Below, in pieces: positions 42,709-50,831 of a stretch of 64,000 nt of DNA. A program made the position numbers and the translations under genes. The DNA lies in assembly GCF_008806595.1 (NCBI RefSeq), contig NZ_VZRB01000002.1:310001-374000 (forward strand), written 5' to 3'. This stretch comes from Streptomyces luteolifulvus (GTDB lineage: Bacteria > Actinomycetota > Actinomycetes > Streptomycetales > Streptomycetaceae). Position 1 is the stretch's first letter, and each line of letters opens with the position of its first letter. Below the pieces are notes generated by a model, which did not search any database, had not been told where the DNA came from, and saw only the letters and a program-made list of their open reading frames with translations.

Positions 42709-44451
42709 CTAAGGCCGCGGCACATTGCGCAGGTTGGAGCGGGCCATCTGGAGCATCCGGCCCACCCCGCCGTCCAGCACGATCTTCGACGCGGACAGGG
42801 CGAAGCCGGTCACCATCTCGGCGCTGATCTTCGGTGGGATGGAGAGGGCGTTGGGGTCGGTAGCGACGTCGACGAGGGCCGGACCCTTGTGCCGGAACGC
42901 TTCCTTCAGCGCCCCGGCGAGCTGTCTGGGCTTCTCGACGCGGATGCCGTGGGCACCGCAGGCGCGGGCCACGGCGGCGAAGTCGGGGTTCTTGTTCGTG
43001 GTGCCGTAGGAGGGCAGTCCCGCGACCAGCATCTCCAACTCCACCATGCTCAGGGAGGAGTTGTTGAAGAGGACGACCTTTACCGGCAGGTCGTGCTGGA
43101 CGAGGGTGAGGAAGTCGCCCATCAGCATGGAGAATCCGCCGTCGCCGGACATTGACACGACCTGGCGGCCGCGATCGGTGAACTGGGCGCCGATCGCCAT
43201 CGGCAGCGCGTTCGCCATCGAGCCGTGGGAGAAGGAACCGATGACGCGGCGGCGGCCGTTGGGCGAGATGTAGCGGGCGGCCCATACGTTGCACATTCCG
43301 GTGTCGACCGTGAAGACCGCGTCCTCGTCGGCGAGTTCGTCGAGCACGGAGGCCACGTACTCGGGATGGATCGGCACATGCTTGTCGACCTTGCGGGTGT
43401 ACGCCTTGACGACCCCTTCCAGCGCGTCCGCGTGTTTCTTGAGCATCTTGTCGAGGAAGCGCCGGTCCTCCTTGGGCTTCACGCGCGGAAGGAGACAGCG
43501 CAGCGTCTCCTTCACATCGCCCCACACGGCGAGGTCCAGCTTGGAGCGGCGGCCCAGGTGTTCGGGCCGGACGTCGACCTGGGCGATCCCGACGTCGTCG
43601 GGCAGGAAGGCGTTGTACGGGAAGTCGGTGCCGAGCAGGATCAGCAGATCGCACTCATGGGTGGCCTCGTAGGCGGCGCCGTAGCCGAGCAGACCGCTCA
43701 TGCCGACGTCGAACTTGTTGTCGTACTGGATCCACTCCTTCCCCCGCAGCGCATGCCCCACAGGCGACTTGATCTTCTCGGCGAGCTCCATGACCTCCGC
43801 GTGCGCGCCCGCCGTTCCGCTGCCACAGAACAGGGTGACCTTGCCGGCCTCGTCGATCATCTCGACGAGTCTGTCGATCTCGGCGTCGCCGGGGCGGACG
43901 GTGGGGCGGGAGGTGACGAGGGCGGTCTCGACGGGCTTGTCGGGGGCGGGTTGGTCGGCGATGTCGCCGGGCAGGGAGACGACGCTGACGCCGCTGCGGC
44001 CGACGGCGTGCTGGATGGCGGTCTGGAGCAGCCGCGGCATCTGCTTCGGGCTGGAGATCAGTTCGCTGTAGTGGCTGCACTCGGCGAACAGCCGGTCGGG
44101 GTGGGTCTCCTGGAAGTAGCCGAGGCCGATCTCGCCGGAGGGAATGTGGGAGGCGAGGGCGAGGACTGGCGCCATCGAGCGGTGGGCGTCGTACAGGCCG
44201 TTGACGAGATGGAGGTTGCCGGGCCCGCAGGAGCCGGCGCAGGCCGTGAGCCTGCCGGTGATCTGCGCCTCGGCGCCGGCGGCGAAGGCGGCGGTCTCCT
44301 CGTGGCGGACGTGCACCCAGTCGATGGCGGCGTTGCGGCGGACGGCGTCCACCACGGGGTTGAGGCTGTCGCCGACGACACCGTAGAGGCGCTTGACCCC
44401 GGCGCGGACGAGGATGTCGACGAACTGTTCCGCGACACTCTGCTTGGCCAT
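42709..44451 (-). CDS. Thiamine-diphosphate enzyme, pyruvate dehydrogenase (PoxB)-like
   Basis: The 580-residue protein opens VAEQFVDILVRAGVKRLYGV VGD with the catalytic Glu in VRHEETAAFAAGAEAQ (about residue 50). A middle FAD/NAD-like domain follows (VTLFCGSGTAGAH). The ThDP-binding motif is MSGDGGFSMLMGDFLTLVQH then KVVLFNNSSLSMVELE. This pattern fits pyruvate:quinone oxidoreductase (PoxB), which converts pyruvate to acetate and CO2 at the membrane. Acetolactate-type or oxalyl-CoA-type activity cannot be excluded without alignment. It is a single-gene unit. Confidence 0.88.
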   Translation of the reverse strand: MAKQSVAEQFVDILVRAGVKRLYGVVGDSLNPVVDAVRRNAAIDWVHVRHEETAAFAAGAEAQITGRLTACAGSCGPGNLHLVNGLYDAHRSMAPVLALASHIPSGEIGLGYFQETHPDRLFAECSHYSELISSPKQMPRLLQTAIQHAVGRSGVSVVSLPGDIADQPAPDKPVETALVTSRPTVRPGDAEIDRLVEMIDEAGKVTLFCGSGTAGAHAEVMELAEKIKSPVGHALRGKEWIQYDNKFDVGMSGLLGYGAAYEATHECDLLILLGTDFPYNAFLPDDVGIAQVDVRPEHLGRRSKLDLAVWGDVKETLRCLLPRVKPKEDRRFLDKMLKKHADALEGVVKAYTRKVDKHVPIHPEYVASVLDELADEDAVFTVDTGMCNVWAARYISPNGRRRVIGSFSHGSMANALPMAIGAQFTDRGRQVVSMSGDGGFSMLMGDFLTLVQHDLPVKVVLFNNSSLSMVELEMLVAGLPSYGTTNKNPDFAAVARACGAHGIRVEKPRQLAGALKEAFRHKGPALVDVATDPNALSIPPKISAEMVTGFALSASKIVLDGGVGRMLQMARSNLRNVPRP

Positions 44452-44513
44452 GACGGCGTACCCCTTCGGTCTCCGAGGATCCCTCCGGTTCCATCAATCC
44501 ACAGCGAGCGCCG

Positions 44514-46067
44514 TCACGCCTCCCACACGGCGGCGGCCGTACGGTCGTCCGCGTACCCCTTGACCCTGACCTGGACGTCGGCGAGGTAGGCGGCGAGCCC
44601 GGGCGGAGCGTGTCCGGACCACCGGCCGGTCAGGTAGCCGCACAGCTCGGGCTCGCCGCGCAGGGGCTCGGCCAGGCCGTCCGTGCACATCAGGAGCGTG
44701 TCACCCGGACGGGCGATGGAGGCGCGGAAGCGGAAGGGTTCGCGGGGCGGCTCGGGGGCGGGTTCGTACGGGCTCGGGGGCGTCGGGATGCCCAGGTCCA
44801 TGGTGAGCCGGTCGCCCTCGGGCGTCTCGGCGGGCAGTGAGCCGAAGCCGACGACCGGGTCGCCGGTGACGTCGGTGACCCGCGGCTCGATGTCCTGCCA
44901 CTCTCCGTCGCGCAGCCGGAAGAGTCCGCCGGTGCCGACACCGAAGAACACACGGGTACGGCAGCCGGGGTCGGCGGGCAGGAGGAGGCAGCGCAGGGTG
45001 GCCGCGTACTCCTCCGGGTCGATGCCCCGTTCGGCGGCGCCGGCGCGGAGTCTGCCGAGGCTGCGGTCGGTGAGGCGGTGCAGTCCCGACTTCAGTTCGC
45101 CGCGGCGGCCGGCCCTGATGTCCTCGGCGAGCCGGGCATGGCTGCGGCCCACGGCCCGGCCGATCCACTGACACGCCTCGGCGGCGGCCCGGTGGGCGCC
45201 CGGCGTGGCCCGCGCCCCGGTCGCCATCGCGACCAGGACCAGCGCCTGGTCGCCCGCGCCGAAGCGGGCGGTGAGCAGGGAGTCGCGTCGCGGCTCGCCC
45301 CGGAACCTCGCCGAGTCACCGCGTACGGAGGCGGCCCGCAGCGTGGACGCCCCGTACCGGGCGCCGTCGAGCACCGTGTCCGCGACCAGGTCGTCCAGGT
45401 CGTCGGGGTCGGCGGGCGGGAGAGCAGTTGGCTCGGCGTCGTAGGTGGGCGGCCCGGAGCCGACGTAGCCGGAGGGCGGCGGCGGGAGCGTGGGGAGGTC
45501 CACCTGGGTGGCCGTGCGGACTGCCTCGCCGGAGAGCATGCGGGCGGGAGCGGTGCCCGGCGGACGCCCCTGTGCGGCGGGGCCGGCTTCCGCGGCCTCC
45601 ACGGCGTCGGCGATGGCGTCGCGGCGGGAGTCGGCTCCGGCGTCGCGGACGACCACGGTGTCCGTCCGCGCGGGCGCGGCGGGGGGCGGCGGTGTGTCGG
45701 GGGGCATCGGGGAGGCGGGGACCGGGGTGAGCGGCGTCTGCGTGGACGGACCGTCGCCGGTCGCGGACGCCGTCCGTCCCCGGGGCGCCCGTCCGGCGAA
45801 TCCCGGCGGGACCGGTCCCGGCGGGAAGGTCGCCTGGACCGGGGGTGCGGCGGGAGGAGGCTCCCACGGGGCGCGCCGTGGCGCGGACTCCGTGCCGCGC
45901 GGCGCGTCGGCCGCGGACGCCTCGTCCATCGCCCCGACGGCCGAGGCGTAGCGGTCGTCGAGTGAATCGGGCGCGGCCGTGGGCCCGGTGTCCTCGATGG
46001 AGTCGTCGTACAGCTGCCCCCACCAGTCGTCCTCATGACCCGTGGGACTTCCCCCCTGCTGGCTCAT
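44514..46067 (-). CDS. PP2C-like protein with long Pro-rich N-terminus
   Basis: The 517-residue product has an N-terminal half that is low-complexity and rich in Pro, Ala and Asp (about residues 20-210). The C-terminal half resembles a PP2C-type phosphatase: DSLLTARFGAGDQALVLVAM, GDTLLMCTDGLAEPL near residue 455 and an acidic DDRT near the end. Some metal-binding Asp residues are not obvious, so activity is uncertain. The ATG at 46067 has GGGGG before it. It lies 63 bases upstream of the poxB-like gene on the same strand, so the two may be co-transcribed. Confidence 0.75.
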   Translation of the reverse strand: MSQQGGSPTGHEDDWWGQLYDDSIEDTGPTAAPDSLDDRYASAVGAMDEASAADAPRGTESAPRRAPWEPPPAAPPVQATFPPGPVPPGFAGRAPRGRTASATGDGPSTQTPLTPVPASPMPPDTPPPPAAPARTDTVVVRDAGADSRRDAIADAVEAAEAGPAAQGRPPGTAPARMLSGEAVRTATQVDLPTLPPPPSGYVGSGPPTYDAEPTALPPADPDDLDDLVADTVLDGARYGASTLRAASVRGDSARFRGEPRRDSLLTARFGAGDQALVLVAMATGARATPGAHRAAAEACQWIGRAVGRSHARLAEDIRAGRRGELKSGLHRLTDRSLGRLRAGAAERGIDPEEYAATLRCLLLPADPGCRTRVFFGVGTGGLFRLRDGEWQDIEPRVTDVTGDPVVGFGSLPAETPEGDRLTMDLGIPTPPSPYEPAPEPPREPFRFRASIARPGDTLLMCTDGLAEPLRGEPELCGYLTGRWSGHAPPGLAAYLADVQVRVKGYADDRTAAAVWEA

Positions 46068-46257
46068 GCCCCCAATTGTCCACCGCACGGGCCGGTTGAA
46101 AACGGGGCATCCGGAAAATCCCGCTCGCCATTCCGCGCGGGACGGTGTGCCGGCCAGGGTGGGGCCGACCCGTGCGAGAGCGGGGGCCGGTGGCCCGGAA
46201 CGACCCGTGTGACCTGGCTGACCTGCACTTTCTCCGGTACTCCGGCACTCTGGTCAG

Positions 46258-46749
46258 ATGGGAGTGTGGGACCTCGTGCTGGTCGGCCTGGTCCTCCTGC
46301 TCGGCCTGTGCGGAGTACTGGTGCCCGGGCTGCCGGGGTCGTGGCTCGTGTGGGCCGCGGTTCTGTGGTGGGCGCTGAAGGATCCGCAGCCGGTCGCGTG
46401 GTGGGTCCTGGTGGGCGCGACCGTCGCGCTGTTCCTCTCCCAGGTGGTGCGCTGGGCGCTGCCTCCCCGGCGGCTGCGCATGAGCGGCGCGACGCCCCGG
46501 ATGGCGGTGTACGCGGGGGTCGGGGCGCTCCTCGGCTTCTTCCTCATACCGGTGCTCGGCGCCATCCCCGGGTTCATCGGCGGCGTCTACCTCTCCGAAC
46601 GCCTCCGGCTCGGCCGCCACCGCGAGGCGGTCGCCGCCACCCGGACCGCGATGCACTCGGGCGGCTCCAGCGTGCTGGCGGAACTGTTCACCTGCCTGCT
46701 GATCATGGGGGCGTGGATGGGGGCGGTGTTCTGGGGGTCCGGGGCGTAG
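46258..46749 (+). CDS. DUF456-family membrane protein
   Basis: The 163-residue protein has four to five hydrophobic helices. The opening MGVWDLVLVGLVLLLGLCGV then LVPGLPGSWLVW is typical of DUF456. The conserved Gly-rich segment GVGALLGFFLIPVLGAIPGF and the ERLRLGR turn also fit. The family's function is not known. It begins 190 bases after the divergent PP2C-like gene's start and stands alone on the plus strand before the PPOX gene. Confidence 0.85.
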   Translation: MGVWDLVLVGLVLLLGLCGVLVPGLPGSWLVWAAVLWWALKDPQPVAWWVLVGATVALFLSQVVRWALPPRRLRMSGATPRMAVYAGVGALLGFFLIPVLGAIPGFIGGVYLSERLRLGRHREAVAATRTAMHSGGSSVLAELFTCLLIMGAWMGAVFWGSGA

Positions 46750-46811
46750 GGCCTCGGGCCTAGGGCGAGCATCCGATGCGCCCGCCGGCGAGGCGTGTTT
46801 GGCTGGCCGTC

Positions 46812-47198
46812 ATGACCGAATTCAGCGCGGCCGAGCGCGCGTACCTCAGGTCGCAGCGGCTGGGGCGACTGGCCACCGTCGACGCCCACGGGCAGCCGCA
46901 GGCGAACCCCGTCGGCTTCTTCCCGCAGGACGACGGGACCATCCTGGTGGGCGGCCTCGCGATGGGCCGCACCAAGAAGTGGCGCAATCTGCAGAAGAAC
47001 CCCAAGGTCGCCCTGGTCGTGGACGACATCGTCAGTCTGCGGCCGTGGCGGGTACGCGGCGTCGACATCCGGGGCGAGGCGGAACTCCTCGTCGGCCCGC
47101 ACGAGCTGGGCCCGCACTTCAGCGAGGAGGTCATCCGCATCCACCCGCGGCGGATCCACAGCTGGGGGCTGGAGGCCCGCCCGGAGAACGCGGGTTAG
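46812..47198 (+). CDS. PPOX-class, probably F420-dependent, oxidoreductase
   Basis: The 128-residue protein has the split beta-barrel pattern of pyridoxamine-phosphate-oxidase-like proteins. The opening FSAAERAYLRSQRLGRLATV followed by GQPQANPVGFF and TKKWRNLQKNPKVALVVDD is typical of the actinobacterial F420-binding group. The substrate is unknown. The ATG at 46812 fits the family N-terminus better than an upstream start at 46776. Its stop overlaps the convergent ogt stop by 4 bases. Confidence 0.85.
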   Translation: MTEFSAAERAYLRSQRLGRLATVDAHGQPQANPVGFFPQDDGTILVGGLAMGRTKKWRNLQKNPKVALVVDDIVSLRPWRVRGVDIRGEAELLVGPHELGPHFSEEVIRIHPRRIHSWGLEARPENAG

Positions 47199-47770
47199 AG
47201 AGCGCCTTCCAGCGTCAGCAGCGTGGTCTTGCGTTCCAGTCCGCCCGCGTACCCGGTCAGGGAACCGTCGGCGCCGATCACCCGGTGGCACGGGCGGAGG
47301 ATCAGCAGCGGGTTGGCGCCGATCGCGCCGCCCACGGCCCGTACGACGGCCCTGGGGGCACCGATCCTGGCCGCGATCTCGCCGTACGTCGTGGTGCCGC
47401 CGTAGGGAACGGAGTCGAGCGCGCCCCACACCCGCTCGCGGAACTCCGTGCCCGCGGCCCGCAACGTCAGCCGGAACTCCTTGAGTTCACCGGCGAAGTA
47501 GGCGGCGAGCTGTTCCCCTGCCGCGCGGAAGGGTCCGGGGTCGTGCCGCCAGCCGTCCTGGACGCTGCGGCCGCCCTTCTGGCCGGGCACGGACAGCGAG
47601 GTCAGGGCGCCCGCCGGGTCGGCGGTGAGGAGGAGCGGGCCGAGTGGGCTGTCGATGCTCGTCCAGTACGTCATGGTCCGGCCGGTCACTTCGGTCACGT
47701 CTCTCATGCCTGTCCCGTCTGTCATGCCCGTCCCATCTGTCACGCCCGTCATGTCCGTCATGCCTGTCAT
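47195..47770 (-). CDS. ogt: Methylated-DNA-protein cysteine methyltransferase
   Basis: The 191-residue protein removes O6-alkyl groups from guanine by irreversible transfer to its own Cys. The active site is RPCHRVIG with the acceptor at about C161, and a helix-turn-helix segment (TTTYGEIAARIGAPRAVRAV-like) precedes it. The start at 47770 overlaps the upstream ada-alkA stop (TGATG) and has GGAG 5 bases before it. Between 47770 and the usual family start (ATG 47674) is a stretch of Met/Val-Thr-Gly/Asp repeats. Starting at 47707 or 47674 would give a normal-length protein. Confidence 0.92.
   Translation of the reverse strand: MTGMTDMTGVTDGTGMTDGTGMRDVTEVTGRTMTYWTSIDSPLGPLLLTADPAGALTSLSVPGQKGGRSVQDGWRHDPGPFRAAGEQLAAYFAGELKEFRLTLRAAGTEFRERVWGALDSVPYGGTTTYGEIAARIGAPRAVVRAVGGAIGANPLLILRPCHRVIGADGSLTGYAGGLERKTTLLTLEGAL
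47690..47770 (-). repeat. 9-base tandem repeats at the start of ogt
   Basis: On the minus strand about nine degenerate 9-base units of the form (A/G)TGACxGxC run from 47770 down to about 47690. They encode M/V/G-T-G/D triplets. Four in-frame ATG codons result in the repeats before the family-type start. No such repeats occur elsewhere in the window. Confidence 0.85.
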
Positions 47771-49173
47771 CACCACTCCAACTCCCCTGCTGCACGCAGG
47801 TGTTGCACGGCATAGGAGCGCCAGGGGCGCCAGCTGTCGGGGACGTCCACGCCGGGCGGGGCGACGTCCGGGTCGCCGAGGGCACGGGTGCGGACGGCGG
47901 CGGCCGTACGGGCGTCCATGCCGGGCAGCGCGAGCAGCGCGTGCTCCGCGTCGTCCCGGTCGGCGCCCGGGTCCAGCCGTACGACACCGTCGGCGAGGGC
48001 GCCGGTGAGCGCGCCCGGAGGACCGTCCGGCTCTGCCTCGGCGAGGACGGCCGGTTCGGGGAAGACATGGGTGAGGCTGCCGCTGGGGGCGTCCAGCACC
48101 TTGCCGTACCGCCGGACCAGCCGCTCGGCCTCGGCCGGGCCGGCCAGCGCACGCACGGCCAGTTCCTCGGGATCGGCGGCACCGGGCGAGCGCAGTCCGG
48201 GCCGGGCGGCGACCAGTGGGGCGAGCCGTGTGTCGGCGCCGAGCCGCTCGTCGACGGCGTACGGATCGGCGTCGAGGTCGAACAGCCGCCGCAGCCGTCC
48301 GACGGCGGTGGTCAGATCGCGGGGGTCGGTGAGCTGGAGGCGGGCGTCCAGCCAGCCGCCGGGGTGGGCGGCGCCGGGCACCGCCCTCGGGGCGCCGGGC
48401 CGCTCGTCGACGGCGACGATGCCGGTCCCGTGGGGCAGCCGCATCGTACGACGGTAGGTGCGCCGCCCGGGCGGCCCGCTCACCTCCTCCACGCCGGGCA
48501 CGGCCTCGTGGGCCAGCAGGTCGAAGACGGCGCCGGCCTGGTACTGCCCCCGGTGTGCGAGCCGCAACGGGATCCCGGCGGCCGGGGTGACCGCACGCCG
48601 CGAGGTCCGGCCGCCGCGGGGCGCGGTGGCCCGCAGCTCGCTCGGTGTCGCGGCGTACACCGCACGGACCGTGTCGTTGAACTGCCGCACGCTGGCGAAC
48701 CCCGACGCGAAGGCGATCCCGGTGACCGCCAGGTCGGTGGTCTGGAGCAGGACGCGCGCGGTGTGCGCCCGCTGGGCCCGGGCCAGGGCGACGGGGCCGG
48801 CGCCCAGCTCGGCGGTGAGCTGCCGCTGGACCTGCCGGGCGCTGTAGCCCAGCCGTGCGGCGAGGCCGGCCACGCCCTCGCGGTCGACCACGCCGTCGCC
48901 GATCAGCCGCATGGCCCGCCCCACGACGTCGGCCCGTACGTTCCAGTCCGCCGACCCCGGTACGGCGTCCGGCCGGCACCGTCGGCAGGCCCGGAAACCC
49001 GAGCCCTGCGCGGCGGCGGCCGTCGCGAAGAACCGTACGTTGTGCCGTTTCGGCGTCATCGCCGGGCAGCTGGGTCGGCAGTAGATCCCGGTGGTCCGGA
49101 CGGCGAAGAAGAACTCGCCGTCGAACCGGGCGTCTCTGCTCCGCACCGTCTCGTACCTGGTGTCCTCGTCCAT
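47770..49173 (-). CDS. Ada-AlkA fusion: methylphosphotriester sensor and DNA glycosylase
   Basis: The 467-residue fusion has an N-terminal Ada zinc domain (C32, C36, C63, C66 in YCRPSCPA and ACRRCRP). An AraC-type helix-turn-helix follows at about residues 85-190 (GLAARLGYSARQVQRQLTAE; FASGFASVRQFNDTVRAVY), then an AlkA-type 3-methyladenine glycosylase domain. In that domain the helix-hairpin-helix appears as LPGMDARTAAAVRTRALGD with the catalytic Asp in PPGVDVPDS. It senses and repairs alkylated DNA and probably activates its own operon with ogt. The ATG at 49173 fits the family. Confidence 0.93.
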   Translation of the reverse strand: MDEDTRYETVRSRDARFDGEFFFAVRTTGIYCRPSCPAMTPKRHNVRFFATAAAAQGSGFRACRRCRPDAVPGSADWNVRADVVGRAMRLIGDGVVDREGVAGLAARLGYSARQVQRQLTAELGAGPVALARAQRAHTARVLLQTTDLAVTGIAFASGFASVRQFNDTVRAVYAATPSELRATAPRGGRTSRRAVTPAAGIPLRLAHRGQYQAGAVFDLLAHEAVPGVEEVSGPPGRRTYRRTMRLPHGTGIVAVDERPGAPRAVPGAAHPGGWLDARLQLTDPRDLTTAVGRLRRLFDLDADPYAVDERLGADTRLAPLVAARPGLRSPGAADPEELAVRALAGPAEAERLVRRYGKVLDAPSGSLTHVFPEPAVLAEAEPDGPPGALTGALADGVVRLDPGADRDDAEHALLALPGMDARTAAAVRTRALGDPDVAPPGVDVPDSWRPWRSYAVQHLRAAGELEW

Positions 49174-49327
49174 CACGCGTTCCAGTTTCCGCCTCGGGCG
49201 GGCGTGCCGCTGGCGGAAATCGGACGTGCAGATGACCACCAGCCCGTCCGGCGTTCGAGGAGGAGGCCGTTCAGGCCGGAGCGGGGGCCGGGGGCGGCAG
49301 CCCCAGGGAGGTGACACCGGTGCCGGA

Positions 49328-49347
49328 TGACACCGGTGCCGGTGTCA
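49328..49347 (-). terminator. Hairpin after rsgA
   Basis: TGACACCGG (49328-49336) and CCGGTGTCA (49339-49347) form a 9-base-pair stem around TG. Related copies of GACACCGGTGCCGG flank it (49311-49360). It lies 15 bases beyond the rsgA stop and could end that transcript. There is no T run. Confidence 0.5.
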
Positions 49348-49361
49348 CCAGTGCCGGTGAC

Positions 49362-50453
49362 TCAGCGCCAGCGCCCCCGCTTCGCCTCCATCGCCGCCCG
49401 GCCCTCCGCCCCCTTCCGCTTCCAGTCCCTGCGGATCTCGGCGCGAAGCCTCGCATCCGTCTTCGCGACGATCCGCTGATTCTCCCGCAGCAGCTTGCGA
49501 TAGCTGTCCAGCCGCCGCTCGGGCAGCTCACCGGAGTCGATCGCGGCCAGCACCGCGCACCCCGGCTCCGCATCGTGCGCGCAGTCGTGGAAACGGCAGT
49601 CCGCCGCCAGATCCTCGATCTCGGAGAAGACCTGCCCGACGCCGCTCCCGGCGTCCCAGAGCCCGACGCCCCTGAGCCCGGGCGTGTCGATCAGCACTCC
49701 GCCGCCGGGCAGAGCGAGCAGGTTGCGCGTGGTGGTGGTGTGGCGTCCCTTCCCGTCCACGTCCCGTGTGGCCCGGACATCCATCACGTCCTCGCCGAGC
49801 AGCGCGTTCGCGAGCGTCGACTTGCCCGCTCCGGACTGACCGAGCAGTACGGACGTACCGCCGGAGACGACGGCGAGGAACACCTCGAGCCCGTCGCCGT
49901 CCAGGGCGCTGACCGGCAGGACCGGCACCCCGGGCGCGGACGTCTCCACGTCCTGCACGAGATGCCCGAGCGTGACGGCGTCCGGCACGAGGTCGGCTTT
50001 GGTGAGGACGACGACGGGCTGCGCCCCGGACTCCCAGGCTAGGGCGAGGAACCGTTCGATGCGGCCGAGGTCGAGTTCGACGGCCAGCGACACGGCGACG
50101 ATCGCGTGGTCGACGTTGGCGGCGAGGATCTGCCCCTCGGACCGCTTGGAGGAGGTGGAGCGCACGAAGGCGGTTCGGCGTGGCAGACACGTCCGTACGT
50201 AGCGCGGGTTCCCGCCGGGTTCGAGGGCGACCCAGTCGCCGGTGCACACGACCCGCAGCGGGTCGTGCGGGGTGACGAACGCGGTGTCGGCCCGCACGAC
50301 CCCGTCGGCGGTGATCACGTCGCACTGCCCGCGGTCGACCCGGACGACGCGTCCGGGCAGCAGCCCTTCGGGCTCGTGGGGGGCGAACTCGTCCGCCCAG
50401 GCCTCGTCCCAGCCGTAGGGAGCGAGAGCCGAGAAAGCTGAGGTGGAAGTCAA
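49362..50453 (-). CDS. rsgA: RsgA, ribosome small subunit-dependent GTPase
   Basis: The 363-residue circularly permuted GTPase aids 30S subunit maturation. It shows an OB-fold N-terminus (GRVVRVDRGQCDVITADGVV), the permuted G motifs (LTKAD, then GQSGAGKSTLANALLG, then DTPGLRGVG) and a C-terminal zinc motif. That zinc motif reads CRFHDCAHDAEPGC, with C and H ligands spaced as in RsgA. A 72-base leader containing a possible short coding sequence precedes it. No ribosomal gene is adjacent. Confidence 0.94.
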   Translation of the reverse strand: MTSTSAFSALAPYGWDEAWADEFAPHEPEGLLPGRVVRVDRGQCDVITADGVVRADTAFVTPHDPLRVVCTGDWVALEPGGNPRYVRTCLPRRTAFVRSTSSKRSEGQILAANVDHAIVAVSLAVELDLGRIERFLALAWESGAQPVVVLTKADLVPDAVTLGHLVQDVETSAPGVPVLPVSALDGDGLEVFLAVVSGGTSVLLGQSGAGKSTLANALLGEDVMDVRATRDVDGKGRHTTTTRNLLALPGGGVLIDTPGLRGVGLWDAGSGVGQVFSEIEDLAADCRFHDCAHDAEPGCAVLAAIDSGELPERRLDSYRKLLRENQRIVAKTDARLRAEIRRDWKRKGAEGRAAMEAKRGRWR

Positions 50454-50525
50454 GGGAAACCCTTCACAAGGGCGGCCCCGGCATCGCGCGCACGGCGCGG
50501 AAGGTGTCGAGAAGGTGACGAGATG

Positions 50526-50597
50526 TCAGCCGGAGGCCACGGAGGTGGACTTGATGAACTTCTGGATGCGGGCAGCGCCCATCACGACGACAGCCAT
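50526..50597 (-). CDS. Possible 23-residue leader peptide upstream of rsgA
   Basis: A short frame encodes MAVVVMGAARIQKFIKSTSV then ASG and stops 72 bases before rsgA. GGAGG lies 8 bases before its ATG and most codons end in G or C. The peptide is amphipathic with a basic centre. It may be a regulatory leader of rsgA or an independent small protein. The opposite strand of the same DNA also carries a short frame with a GGAGG site (50554 onward), so neither is certain. The rest of 50454-50831 holds no gene I can support. Confidence 0.4.
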   Translation of the reverse strand: MAVVVMGAARIQKFIKSTSVASG

Positions 50598-50831
50598 CGG
50601 TCACACCTCCCGTTCCGTTCCGTACGACTGACGGCGGCAGCCAACGGCCACCGCTCGAAGTCCGCTCAGGATAGGGACACCCGTCGGCAGGACACCACCC
50701 GTTTTCCGCTCTCCCGCGGGCCGGGTCCGCGACGGGACCGTCCGGCCCCCGCGGTGCCCCGTCCGGCCCATCCGCGCACCGGCCGCCGGGCCGGACGATG
50801 AGGAGGTCATCGGCCGACGAAAGGGCATGCG

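Noticed and set aside
47625..48008. Rightward frame over the ogt repeats encoding a Met/Val/Pro/Ser repeat protein
   Set aside because: It is the complement of the ogt start repeats and of ada-alkA; no ribosome site or conserved features.
50554..50631. Rightward short frame starting with MNFWMRAAPITTT and a GGAGG site
   Set aside because: It lies opposite the leftward short frame before rsgA, has poorer codon use, and no downstream partner; kept only as an alternative in that entry.
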